Shown piece by piece: positions 1 to 5,488 of a DNA stretch of 5,488 nucleotides; position 1 is the first letter of the stretch; the number at the start of each line of letters is the position of its first letter. Position numbers and translations under genes: made by a program. The notes under the pieces are model-generated. The model was given only the letters and a program-made list of their open reading frames with translations, made no database searches and had not been told where the DNA came from. This DNA is from Bauldia sp. (lineage in GTDB: Bacteria > Pseudomonadota > Alphaproteobacteria > Rhizobiales > Kaistiaceae), in the NCBI GenBank assembly GCA_020442095.1, contig JAGRKY010000392.1:1-5488 (forward strand), read 5' to 3'.

Positions 1-176
1 TGGGTGACGCCGCGGTCGAAGGCGCGGCGGAGCATCGCCCGGGCGACCTCGTAGTTGTCGACGCCGCCGAAATTCTGCCAGAGGCCGAGGGATATCTCGG
101 GAAGGTCCAGCCCGCTCCGGCCCGAGCGGCGATAGGTCATGCGGTCGTAGCGGTCTTCGGCGGGCTGATAGGTCAT
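1..176 (-). CDS. YghZ/Gpr-like aldo/keto reductase, N-terminal fragment cut by window edge
   Basis: Only the first 58 codons are visible; the gene continues past base 1. The start is the ATG at 176-174, preceded by a modest AGGA. The protein opens with MTYQPAEDRYDRMTYRR, followed by a GRSGLDLPEISLGLWQNFG segment at about residues 19-37. This is the first beta strand and loop typical of the YghZ branch of aldo/keto reductases; E. coli YghZ/Gpr reduces L-glyceraldehyde 3-phosphate and methylglyoxal using NADPH. The following stretch, ending RRAFDRGVT at residues 50-58, leads into the helix before the catalytic Asp/Tyr strand, which lies outside the window. An internal ATG at 140-138 would also give an in-frame start, but the longer N-terminus matches the family better. 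The gene is divergent from the YajO-like reductase at 303. The fold call is firm; the substrate is inferred from the family only. Confidence 0.85.
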   Translation of the reverse strand, partial: MTYQPAEDRYDRMTYRRSGRSGLDLPEISLGLWQNFGGVDNYEVARAMLRRAFDRGVT

Positions 177-236
177 GGTCCTGTTCCGGAAGTAGCGGAT
201 GGTCGACGGCGGGTCGCGACGGAGCGGCAGACGCGC

Positions 237-264
237 TTGTCACCCGGCGGGAGAGGCGTAGAGT
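237..264 (+). promoter_or_regulatory. Candidate sigma70-type promoter for the YajO-like gene
   Basis: TTGTCA at 237-242 matches the -35 consensus at 5 of 6 positions. It is followed after 16 bases by TAGAGT at 259-264, a 4 of 6 match to the -10 consensus. Transcription would begin near 271, about 32 bases before the ATG at 303. This is a by-eye match in GC-rich DNA, so it is only suggestive. Confidence 0.3.
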
Positions 265-275
265 GTCTGAACTCT
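260..275. promoter_or_regulatory. Small dyad AGAGT-N6-ACTCT, possible operator
   Basis: Perfect 5-base inverted arms at 260-264 and 271-275 are separated by 6 bases. The dyad sits between two divergent reductase genes and overlaps the candidate -10 of the rightward promoter, where a repressor site could lie. Arms this short can arise by chance, so the evidence is the position more than the sequence. Confidence 0.2.
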
Positions 276-302
276 TCCCATCATACCGGCGGATAATCCC
301 CC

Positions 303-1286
303 ATGGAATACGTCAATCTCGGCGCCACCGGGCTCAAGGTGTCGCGACTTTGCCTTGGCATGATGACCTACGGCTCGTCCAAATGGCGCGACTGGATCCT
401 CGACTATGACGAGGCCAAGCCCTTCGTCGCCCGGGCGCTCGATGCCGGCATCAATTTCTTCGACACCGCCGACATGTATTCCGGCGGCGCCAGCGAGGAG
501 GTGACCGGCCGGGCGCTGAGGGAGCTCGGCGTGGCGCGGCACAGGGTGGTGGTCGCCACCAAGGTCTATAATCCGATGGGCGACGACCCGAACGAACGCG
601 GCCTGTCGCGCAAGCACATCATGCACGCGATAGACGACTCGCTGCGGCGGCTCGGCATGGATTATGTCGACCTCTACCAGATCCACCGCTTCGACCGGAC
701 GACGCCGATCGAGGAGACGCTGGAGGCGCTGACCGACGTGGTGAAGGCCGGCAAGGCGCTCCATATCGGCGCATCGTCGATGTTCGCCTGGCAGTTCGCC
801 AGGATGCTGGAGACGTCGCGCCGCCTCGGCCTGGCGAAATTCGTCACCATGCAGAACCACTACAACCTCATCTATCGCGAGGAGGAGCGCGAGATGATCC
901 CGCTCTGCGAGAGCGAAGGGATCGGCCTCATCCCGTGGAGCCCGCTCGCCCGCGGCTTCCTCACCGGCAGCCGGCGGCGGCAGGATGGCGGCGAGACGAC
1001 CCGTTCGAAAAGCGACGCCTTCGCCCATCAGCTTTATTACGAGGAGGACGACTTCCGGGTCGTCGACCGGGTCAGCGAGGTAGCCGAGAAGCGCGGCGTG
1101 CCGAATGCGCAGGTGGCGCTCGCCTGGCTGCTCTCCAAGCCGGCGGTCACCGCGCCGATCGTCGGCGCCAGCAAGATGAGCCACCTCGAGGACGCGATCG
1201 CCGCGCTCGATATCAAGCTGACATCGGAGGAGATCGCCGCGCTTGAGGAACCCTACCGCCCGCACCCGGTGCTCGGGCACAGCTAG
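303..1286 (+). CDS. YajO-like NADP-dependent aldo/keto reductase
   Basis: This is a complete 327-residue protein, a normal length for the family. The aldo/keto reductase catalytic tetrad is visible: Asp54 and Tyr59 in NFFDTADMYS, Lys87 in VVATKVYN and His128 in DLYQIHRFD. Later blocks are also typical: IGASSM at 155-160, MQNHYNLIYREEEREM at 183-198, IPWSPLARGFLTG at 210-222, and the C-terminal cofactor-phosphate loop GASKMSHLED at 288-297. Along its whole length it resembles E. coli YajO, including the PHPVLGH-type ending. YajO-group enzymes reduce aldehydes and ketones, and E. coli YajO has been linked to 1-deoxyxylulose 5-phosphate formation; the substrate here is unknown. The ATG at 303 places the family's opening 'EYVNLGATGLKVSRLCLG' directly at the N-terminus. 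The ribosome site is weak (GGCGGA about 9 bases upstream). The gene is divergent from a second reductase and convergent with the amidohydrolase, so it is probably its own transcript. Confidence 0.93.
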   Translation: MEYVNLGATGLKVSRLCLGMMTYGSSKWRDWILDYDEAKPFVARALDAGINFFDTADMYSGGASEEVTGRALRELGVARHRVVVATKVYNPMGDDPNERGLSRKHIMHAIDDSLRRLGMDYVDLYQIHRFDRTTPIEETLEALTDVVKAGKALHIGASSMFAWQFARMLETSRRLGLAKFVTMQNHYNLIYREEEREMIPLCESEGIGLIPWSPLARGFLTGSRRRQDGGETTRSKSDAFAHQLYYEEDDFRVVDRVSEVAEKRGVPNAQVALAWLLSKPAVTAPIVGASKMSHLEDAIAALDIKLTSEEIAALEEPYRPHPVLGHS

Positions 1287-1299
1287 CGCTGCCTCCTGG

Positions 1300-1436
1300 G
1301 TGCGTGCTTCGAGGCCGCCTCCGGCGGCACCTCAGCATGGCGAGGTTGGTGCTGGTTCGTTCAGAACGGGTCGTGCGGTCTCCAACCACCCCGCCATCCT
1401 GAGGTGCCCGGCGGAGCCGGGCCTCGAAGGACGCAC
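1300..1436. repeat. Paired inverted palindromic repeat element, locus A
   Basis: Two hairpin-forming units face each other across a 49-base spacer. The left unit (1300-1342) runs from GTGCGTGCTTCGAGGC to CACCTCAGCATGGCG around a GC-rich centre. The right unit (1392-1436) is its near reverse complement, running from CGCCATCCTGAGGTGCC to GGCCTCGAAGGACGCAC. Each unit folds on itself: GAGG pairs with CCTC, and the centre is CCGCC/GGCGG on the left and CCCGGC/GCCGGG on the right. The pair can also form one long cruciform, helped by GGTTGG (1344-1349) and CCAACC (1382-1387) just inside the units. It fills the gap between two convergent genes and could act as a bidirectional transcription end or mRNA stabiliser. 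It resembles the REP-like intergenic repeats abundant in Rhizobiales genomes. No transposase is nearby. A nearly identical element lies at 3484-3636. Confidence 0.85.
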
Positions 1437-1459
1437 TTCCTGGCCAACGCGCGTCCCGA

Positions 1460-2347
1460 TCAGATGCGGTACACCCGCGCCGCCGTGTCGTGGAGCATCG
1501 CCCTCTGCTCCTCGGCCGGGAAGACGGAGACCGCGTCACGATAGGCGCGGACCAGCGAGGCGTAGTCGATCCACAGCTTTTCGATCGGGAAATTCGAGCC
1601 GAAGAGGCAGCGGTCGGGGCCGAAGATGCCCGCCGTCTCCCGGACCACCATGGCGATGTGGGCGGGGTCGTTGCGGTGGATGAAGGTGCCGAGGCCGGAG
1701 AGCTTGGAGACCACATTCGGCTGCTCCGCCAGCGTCGTCATCCCCTCCCGCCACGAGTCGATGCCTTTTTCGGAGAGGTCCTCAAGCATCCCGGCGTGCT
1801 GGAGGATGAAGGTCGTGCCGGGGAAGTCGGCGGCAAGCCGCGCGGCGCCCGCCATCTGGCTCGCGAAGACCTGGAGGTCGAAGCTCAGTCCGGTTTCGGC
1901 CAGCGCCGCGAAGTTCCTGCGGAAGGTCTCGTCATCGGCGAGGTCGGGCCGCCTGGCGAAGCGGAACATCGCGTTGTCGTGCCAGTGGAGCTGCATGCGC
2001 ACGCCGCGGATCAGCGGATAGCGTACCAGCCGGTCGAGCGCCGGGCGGACGTCGTCGGCCATCAGGTTGGCATAGCCGACGATCGCATGGGGCCAGCCGT
2101 TCGCGTCGGCGACGCCCTGCACCCAGGCGACTTCGTCCTCGGCCTGTTCCGGCGCCCAGTTGGTCTGGACATAGACCGACTTGACGACATCGGACCGGGC
2201 GAGGTCGGCGAGATATTCGTCTATTCCGTAGTCGCGGCGGATCGGCTCATACGGCCCGAAGATCCGCGGCACCATTGGCCCGGTCAGCCAGGGCAGGTCG
2301 CCCTGCCGCCAGATGTGATGGTGCGCGTCGATGATCGGCGTTTCCAT
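1460..2347 (-). CDS. Amidohydrolase-2 family (COG3618-type) metal-dependent hydrolase
   Basis: This is a 295-residue TIM-barrel hydrolase. The N-terminal strand carries DAHHHIW at residues 7-13, with the first metal or active-site histidines at His9 and His11. Other family marks are YVQTNW at 59-64, RGVRMQLHWH at 114-123, LQHAG with His184, SKLSG at 214-218, and CLFGSNFPIEKLW at 247-259. The relatives are lactonases and other ring-opening hydrolases (L-fuconolactonase, LigI-like), so a likely role is hydrolysing a lactone or similar product. The substrate is unknown. Asn252 sits where many relatives have a metal-binding Asp; this variant also occurs in the COG3618 group. The ATG at 2347 is chosen because GGAGG lies 5 bases upstream and METPIIDAHHH matches family starts; an upstream in-frame ATG at 2446 would add 33 unrelated residues. 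It is the last gene of the minus-strand operon and overlaps the vWA gene by 101 bases. Confidence 0.9.
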   Translation of the reverse strand: METPIIDAHHHIWRQGDLPWLTGPMVPRIFGPYEPIRRDYGIDEYLADLARSDVVKSVYVQTNWAPEQAEDEVAWVQGVADANGWPHAIVGYANLMADDVRPALDRLVRYPLIRGVRMQLHWHDNAMFRFARRPDLADDETFRRNFAALAETGLSFDLQVFASQMAGAARLAADFPGTTFILQHAGMLEDLSEKGIDSWREGMTTLAEQPNVVSKLSGLGTFIHRNDPAHIAMVVRETAGIFGPDRCLFGSNFPIEKLWIDYASLVRAYRDAVSVFPAEEQRAMLHDTAARVYRI

Positions 2348-3542
2348 GATGTCCTCCCCTGCGTCCGGGCGCCGGAGCGGTCGCTCCAAGCCGGGCGCTT
2401 GCTTCGATGAAGTTGCAGAGTGCCGCAATGCCGGCGCCAACGCCAAGATGATCGACGATCGGCAGGATCGCCTTCAGCGCCGCCGTCTCGGGGCTGAAGT
2501 CCGGATCGGCGGCGAGCGGCGTGAGCCACGCAAGCCGCCACGAGCGGGCGGCGAGGCGGCGCACCGCCCGGGCCATCTCGTCCGGGTCGCCGCGCTCCAG
2601 TCCGTCGGACAGGACGACGACCAGCGCGCCGCGCGAGGCGCGGGCGAAGCGGGGGATGGCGAGGAAGTTCGCGAGGCTTTCGCCGATCCGCGTGCCGCCC
2701 TGCCAGTCGGCGACCGAAGGCGCGATCTCGGCAAGCGCCCGGTCGATGTCCTTGTGGCGGAGCGACGGCGTCAGCCGCGTCAGGCGCGTGCCGAAGGAAA
2801 AGGTCTCGACCGCCGGCAGCACCTGGGTCAGGGCATGCGCAAAGCGCAGGTAGTCGTCGGTCTCGCGCTTCATCGATCCGGATATGTCGATGAGGAGGAG
2901 GACGCGGCGGAGCCGGTCGCGCCGGCGCGTCCAGACCGGGCGGATCGCGCCGGGGTCGTGGTGGACCATCGCCGAAAGGCTGCGGCGAAGATCGAGGCGG
3001 TCGCCGCGGCGGAAGGGTTCGCGCCGGTAGCCGCGCCGCCGCGGGGCGACGGCCGCAAGGCGCCGGCGCATCAGCGCGAGCCGCGCGTCGTCGGTCATCG
3101 GCGCGAAGGCCCGGGCGCCAAGCGCCTCGGCGGCGCTCGCCGCCTCGCCGGTCTCGTTCACCCGCTCGGCGGTTGCCGGCTGGAGATCGTCGGCGCCCGA
3201 TTCCCGGGCCGGGGCGTTTTCTTCGGGCAGGCTCTCGGCGATGGCGCCGAGTCCTACCGTATCGTGGAAGAAGGCGTCGAAGAGCGCGTCGAAGTCCGCG
3301 ATCCGGTGGGGCGACGGGGCAAGCGTCGCCCGGGCCGCCCAGTAGATATCGTCCATGGTCCGTGGCCCGAGCCGGCCGATGCCGTCGAGGAAGGCGATCG
3401 TCTGGTCGGTGGCTATGGCGAAGCCGTGGGCGCGCAACAGCACGGTGAAGTCGTGGAAGGGCCGCGCGCCGGCGGGAAGGATGGTGCGTGCTTCGAGGCT
3501 CGCGCTTCGCGCTCGCACCTCAGCATGGCGGGGTGTGGTCAT
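2247..3542 (-). CDS. CoxE-like von Willebrand factor A domain protein
   Basis: The protein is 431 residues from the ATG at 3542. An N-terminal helical domain typical of CoxE-like proteins covers about residues 27-95 (RPFHDFTVLLRAHGF, then TMDDIYWAARATL). A variable acidic linker and an Arg-rich stretch (about 165-190) follow. The vWA domain begins at about 213 with LLLIDISGSM. Its metal-ion-dependent adhesion site is intact: Asp219, Ser221 and Ser223, Thr284 in GGTRIG, and Asp313 in VVVLSDGLE. Such proteins pair with MoxR ATPases and, beside CO dehydrogenase, help assemble the Mo active site in the cytoplasm. Two ends are odd. The first ~20 residues are encoded by the repeat element at 3484-3636. 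The last ~50 residues, after FIEASARLG, are low in family character and read through the start of the amidohydrolase. A GTG at 3590, with AGGA 7 bases upstream, would give a 447-residue version. The start is therefore uncertain, but the gene itself is clear. Confidence 0.85.
   Translation of the reverse strand: MTTPRHAEVRARSASLEARTILPAGARPFHDFTVLLRAHGFAIATDQTIAFLDGIGRLGPRTMDDIYWAARATLAPSPHRIADFDALFDAFFHDTVGLGAIAESLPEENAPARESGADDLQPATAERVNETGEAASAAEALGARAFAPMTDDARLALMRRRLAAVAPRRRGYRREPFRRGDRLDLRRSLSAMVHHDPGAIRPVWTRRRDRLRRVLLLIDISGSMKRETDDYLRFAHALTQVLPAVETFSFGTRLTRLTPSLRHKDIDRALAEIAPSVADWQGGTRIGESLANFLAIPRFARASRGALVVVLSDGLERGDPDEMARAVRRLAARSWRLAWLTPLAADPDFSPETAALKAILPIVDHLGVGAGIAALCNFIEASARLGATAPAPGRRGGHHGNADHRRAPSHLAAGRPALADRANGAADLRAV
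2353..2360 (-). promoter_or_regulatory. Strong ribosome binding site of the amidohydrolase gene
   Basis: The minus strand reads AGGGGAGG from 2360 to 2353, with 5 bases (ACATC) before the ATG at 2347. It decides the start codon against the upstream in-frame ATG at 2446. It lies inside the tail of the vWA reading frame, so it is translated through by ribosomes finishing that gene. Confidence 0.75.
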
Positions 3543-3636
3543 CCCGCCGCCCCGGTGCCGCCGTAGCCGCTCGGGATGCACAAATTCCACCTCGCCATCC
3601 TGAGGTGCCCGGCGTAGCCGGGCCTCGAAGGACGCA
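3484..3636. repeat. Paired inverted palindromic repeat element, locus B
   Basis: This is the second copy of the element seen at 1300-1436. The left unit (3484-3530) has the same 16-base and 15-base arms as locus A around a different GC-rich centre. The right unit (3593-3636) matches the locus A right unit at 43 of 44 positions. The spacer is 62 bases and holds its own small pairing, ATCCCG (3541-3546) with CGGGAT (3572-3577), so the whole element could fold into a long branched hairpin. It sits inside the operon, between the MoxR stop (3646) and the body of the vWA gene, and contains both candidate vWA start codons. In the mRNA it could reduce vWA expression relative to MoxR or protect the upstream message. 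Confidence 0.87.
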
Positions 3637-3645
3637 GGGCGGGGT

Positions 3646-4518
3646 TCACGGCTCCCCGCTCCCGATCAACTCGTCGAGCCGGCCGTCGACCGCCGCGAGG
3701 TCTTCCTCGTCCTTCAGCACCTGACCGATCGAGCGCTTCAGCGCTGCCGGCCAGTCGCCGCGGCCGTCGTCGAGCATGGCGGCGGCGCGGGCCCAGTCGA
3801 CCGCCTCGGCGATCCCCGGCGCCTTGACCAGCGGCAGCCGGCGGAGCGCGTTGACCGCGGCGACCACCGCACGCGCGGTCGCCTCGGCGACGTCGCCGGC
3901 GCGCAGCATGATGATCTCGGCCTCGCGGGCGGGATCCGGATAGGGGATCCAGTGATAGGTGCACCGGCGGCGGAGCGCCTCGTTCAGCTCTCGCGTCCGG
4001 TTGGAGGTCAGCACCACGACCGGCGGGGCAGCGGCCCGGATGGTTCCGATCTCGGGAATCGAGATTTCATAGTCGGCCAGAAATTCGAGCAGGAAGGCCT
4101 CGAACTCGTCGTCGGCGCGGTCGATCTCGTCGATGAGGAGAACGCTTGCCTGCGCGTTCCGCAGCGCCTTGAGCAGCGGCCGCTCGATCAGGAAGTCTTC
4201 CGCATAGAGATCGGTCGCGTCGCCGGAAACCTCGGCTTGGCGGATGGCGAGGAGCTGGCGGGCGTAGTTCCACTCGTAGAGCGCCTGGCCCGCGTCGATC
4301 CCTTCGTAGCATTGCAGGCGGATGAGGTCGCGGCCGAGCGCCTTGGCGAGCGCCTTCGCCGCCTCGGTCTTGCCGACGCCGGGCACGCCCTCGACGAGCA
4401 GCGGCTTGCCGAGGGCCAGCGCGAGGAAGCCGGCGACGGCAAGCCCGTCGTCGGCGAGGTAGTCAGCGCGCGCCAGCGCCTCCGCCAGCTTCTCGGGCGT
4501 CGGGAAGGGCGCTGTCAT
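3646..4518 (-). CDS. MoxR-family AAA+ ATPase (CoxD-like)
   Basis: The protein is 290 residues from the ATG at 4518. Residue numbers here follow that start. Walker A is GVPGVGKT at about 44-51, Walker B is VLLIDEID at about 126-133 with the catalytic Glu131, and sensor 1 is in VVLTSNRTREL with Asn173. The Arg cluster RRRC at about 183-186 holds the likely arginine finger and is followed by the family's YHWIPYPDP. A C-terminal lid continues to about 275. MoxR ATPases act as cytoplasmic chaperone-like machines with a vWA partner. CoxD of the CO dehydrogenase cluster works in installing sulfur and copper at the Mo centre. Here the partner is the next gene, and the client is probably the Mo hydroxylase encoded upstream. 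A GTG at 4524 gives two more residues and is the alternative start. The gap to the EthD gene is 15 bases, consistent with one transcript. Confidence 0.92.
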   Translation of the reverse strand: MTAPFPTPEKLAEALARADYLADDGLAVAGFLALALGKPLLVEGVPGVGKTEAAKALAKALGRDLIRLQCYEGIDAGQALYEWNYARQLLAIRQAEVSGDATDLYAEDFLIERPLLKALRNAQASVLLIDEIDRADDEFEAFLLEFLADYEISIPEIGTIRAAAPPVVVLTSNRTRELNEALRRRCTYHWIPYPDPAREAEIIMLRAGDVAEATARAVVAAVNALRRLPLVKAPGIAEAVDWARAAAMLDDGRGDWPAALKRSIGQVLKDEEDLAAVDGRLDELIGSGEP

Positions 4519-4533
4519 GACCACCAGGCGGTG

Positions 4534-4842
4534 CTAGTCAATAAACACCTTCTCCTCGGCCATGAAATGGGTGCGCTCGGCATGGGCCGCCGCGTCGGCG
4601 CCGGCTGCCTTGCCGGCGTCGGTGCCGAAGGCGGCGAGGCGGGCCGCGTCGTCGTCGAACCACATCTCGCTGATCGCGTCATAGGGCAGGTCCGGATTCT
4701 CGGCGATCGGCACGTTCATCCGGTAGCCGCGCAGCCCCGGCAGCTTCTCGGCGAGGAGCGGATGCTCGTTGATCGCCCAGTTGCGGAATTCGTCGTAGCT
4801 CAGTCCGTCCTTGCGCTTCATCAGCGAGAGTACCTTCAGCAT
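4534..4842 (-). CDS. EthD-domain small protein
   Basis: This small protein has 102 residues from the ATG at 4842, chosen because AGGA lies 6 bases upstream. It starts MLKVLSLMKRKDGLSYDEF, followed by WAINEHPLLAEKLPGLRGYRMN. This is the usual ferredoxin-like dimeric alpha/beta barrel opening of the EthD family: a hydrophobic strand, a 'KRKxGLSxxEF' helix, then the 'EHxPL...LPGLRxY' segment. The middle SEMWFDDDAARLAAF also fits. EthD proteins occur in catabolic clusters and their exact roles are often unknown; some related folds are decarboxylases, isomerases or dehydratases. A second ATG at 4857 overlaps the upstream stop as ATGA and would add five residues, but has no visible ribosome site. 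Lying between the Mo-hydroxylase subunit and its presumed maturation ATPase, it probably acts on the same substrate or product. No signal peptide is present, so it should be cytoplasmic. Confidence 0.85.
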   Translation of the reverse strand: MLKVLSLMKRKDGLSYDEFRNWAINEHPLLAEKLPGLRGYRMNVPIAENPDLPYDAISEMWFDDDAARLAAFGTDAGKAAGADAAAHAERTHFMAEEKVFID

Positions 4843-4848
4843 GCCGGT

Positions 4849-4852
4849 TCCT
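4849..4852 (-). promoter_or_regulatory. Ribosome binding site of the EthD gene
   Basis: The minus strand reads AAAGGA ending at 4849, 6 bases before the ATG at 4842. This favours that ATG over the one at 4857, which overlaps the preceding stop codon. Confidence 0.55.
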
Positions 4853-4853
4853 T

Positions 4854-5488
4854 TCATTCAGCAGGTTCGGGGATGGCGCCGTCCTTGGCGAGGATGCCGC
4901 GGAGCACCTTTTCGGGCGTGATCGGAAGCGAGTCGACGCGGACGCCGACCGCGTCGAAGATGGCGTTGGCGATCGCGGGAATCGGCGAATTGGCGGTCAT
5001 CTCGCCGACGCCCTTGGCGCCGTAGGGGCCGTCGCTGGCCGGCCGTTCGAGGATGACGCCGCCGAATTCCGGCAGGTCGCCCGGTCCCGGCATCAGGTAT
5101 TCGTTGAAGTCGACCGGGCCATGGTCGCGGTCGGGATAATAGGGCTCGGTCGTCTCGTAGAGGGCGTGGCTCATGCCCATCCAGGCGCCGCCGATGATCT
5201 GCTGCTCGACCATCTTCGGGTTGAGCGCCCGGCCGACTTCGTAGGCGCTCTTCAGCGACTTGACCTCGACCTCGCCGGTCTCGGTATCGACCTCGACCTC
5301 GGCGACCGTGCAGGCATGGGCGTAGCAGGTCGCGGGGCGCATCTTTCCCGTCTCCGGCTCGGGGAAGGAGCGCTCGGCCATGAACATGCCGCGGCCGGAG
5401 ATCGTCCGGCCGTACTTGAAATGGGCGGCGAGCGCCGTCTCGATCACCGAGATCGACTTCGACGGCGCGCCCTTGACGTGGATCGCGC
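4854..5488 (-). CDS. CoxL/XDH-type molybdopterin-binding subunit, C-terminal part (5' end outside window)
   Basis: About 210 residues of the C-terminus are visible, reading in from the window edge as AIHVKGAPSKSISVIETA. The full family length is about 750-800 residues, so this is roughly the last third or less. Typical C-terminal blocks are present: ACTVAEVEVDTETGEVEV, then the DVGRAINP-like YEVGRALNPKMVEQQIIGGAWMG, then FNEYLMPG, and GPYGAKGVGEMTANSP. The Glu of GAKGVGE (codon 5003-5001) is at the position of the catalytic base that attacks at the Mo centre in xanthine dehydrogenase and CO dehydrogenase. The enzyme would be a cytoplasmic heterotrimer with FAD and 2Fe-2S subunits that are not seen here. 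The substrate loop that separates true CO dehydrogenase (AYxCSFR) from other members is outside the window, so CO oxidation can be neither claimed nor excluded. The GTG at 5447 is an internal Val codon, not the start. It heads the visible operon. Confidence 0.93.
   Translation of the reverse strand, partial: AIHVKGAPSKSISVIETALAAHFKYGRTISGRGMFMAERSFPEPETGKMRPATCYAHACTVAEVEVDTETGEVEVKSLKSAYEVGRALNPKMVEQQIIGGAWMGMSHALYETTEPYYPDRDHGPVDFNEYLMPGPGDLPEFGGVILERPASDGPYGAKGVGEMTANSPIPAIANAIFDAVGVRVDSLPITPEKVLRGILAKDGAIPEPAE

Noticed and set aside
280..285. TATGAT on the minus strand as a -10 for the YghZ-like gene
   Set aside because: There is no acceptable -35 at 16-18 bases; the hexamer at the right distance reads TTCCAT and lies in the neighbouring start codon region.
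240..1280. Long open frame opposite the YajO-like gene (346 codons)
   Set aside because: It is antisense to a fully convincing reductase; its composition (rich in Arg, His, Ala, Gly) has no family motif. Long antisense frames are expected in GC-rich DNA.
1300..1436. Classic rho-independent terminator between the convergent genes
   Set aside because: The hairpins are not followed by a T-run on either strand; the structure is better explained as a dispersed repeat, although it may still affect termination.
2348..2446. N-terminal extension of the amidohydrolase to an ATG at 2446
   Set aside because: The extra 33 residues are the shadow of the vWA frame, and a strong GGAGG site precedes the ATG at 2347.
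3441..3443. GTG as a downstream start of the vWA gene, outside the repeat
   Set aside because: No ribosome site is visible, and it would cut into the conserved N-terminal helix (RPFHDFTVLL), though it cannot be fully excluded.
2331..3566. Long plus-strand open frame (411 codons) opposite the vWA gene
   Set aside because: It shows no recognisable motif, is rich in Arg and Gly, and lies antisense to a gene with an intact MIDAS motif.
1300..3636. CRISPR array or IS element ends
   Set aside because: The units are inverted pairs at two distant loci, not direct repeats with regular spacers, and the intervening DNA holds ordinary operon genes with no transposase.

Overview
The window is about two-thirds G+C, with GC-ending codons and tightly packed genes. 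The gene families, together with hairpin-forming intergenic repeats of the 'GTGCGT-CTTCGAGG...CCTCAG-ATGGCG' type, suggest an alphaproteobacterium, most likely of the Rhizobiales/Hyphomicrobiales. This placement is inferred from composition and remembered family patterns, not from a search.

Layout. The left end holds two divergent aldo/keto reductase genes. One is a truncated YghZ/Gpr-like gene on the minus strand (1-176). The other is a complete YajO-like gene on the plus strand (303-1286). They share a 126-base intergenic region with a weak candidate promoter and a small dyad. A 173-base gap then separates the convergent YajO-like and amidohydrolase genes and contains a paired inverted repeat (1300-1436).

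From 5488 down to 1460 all genes lie on the minus strand and look like one operon, read right to left. They are: the C-terminal third of a CoxL/xanthine-dehydrogenase-type molybdopterin-binding subunit; a small EthD-family protein; a MoxR-type AAA+ ATPase (CoxD-like); a von Willebrand A protein (CoxE-like); and a COG3618-type amidohydrolase. Gaps are 11 and 15 bases for the first two junctions. The third junction is interrupted by a second copy of the paired inverted repeat (3484-3636). The last two genes overlap by 101 bases.

How the genes may work together. MoxR/vWA pairs beside molybdenum hydroxylases act in maturing the Mo active site in the CO dehydrogenase system. Here they probably serve the CoxL-like enzyme encoded upstream. 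The EthD protein and the amidohydrolase point to oxidation followed by hydrolysis of an organic substrate rather than CO oxidation, but the substrate cannot be read from this window.

The most unusual points are the two near-matching paired repeat elements and the fact that one of them appears to supply the start codon and first ~20 codons of the vWA gene. No CRISPR array, rRNA, tRNA, transposase or phage gene was seen.
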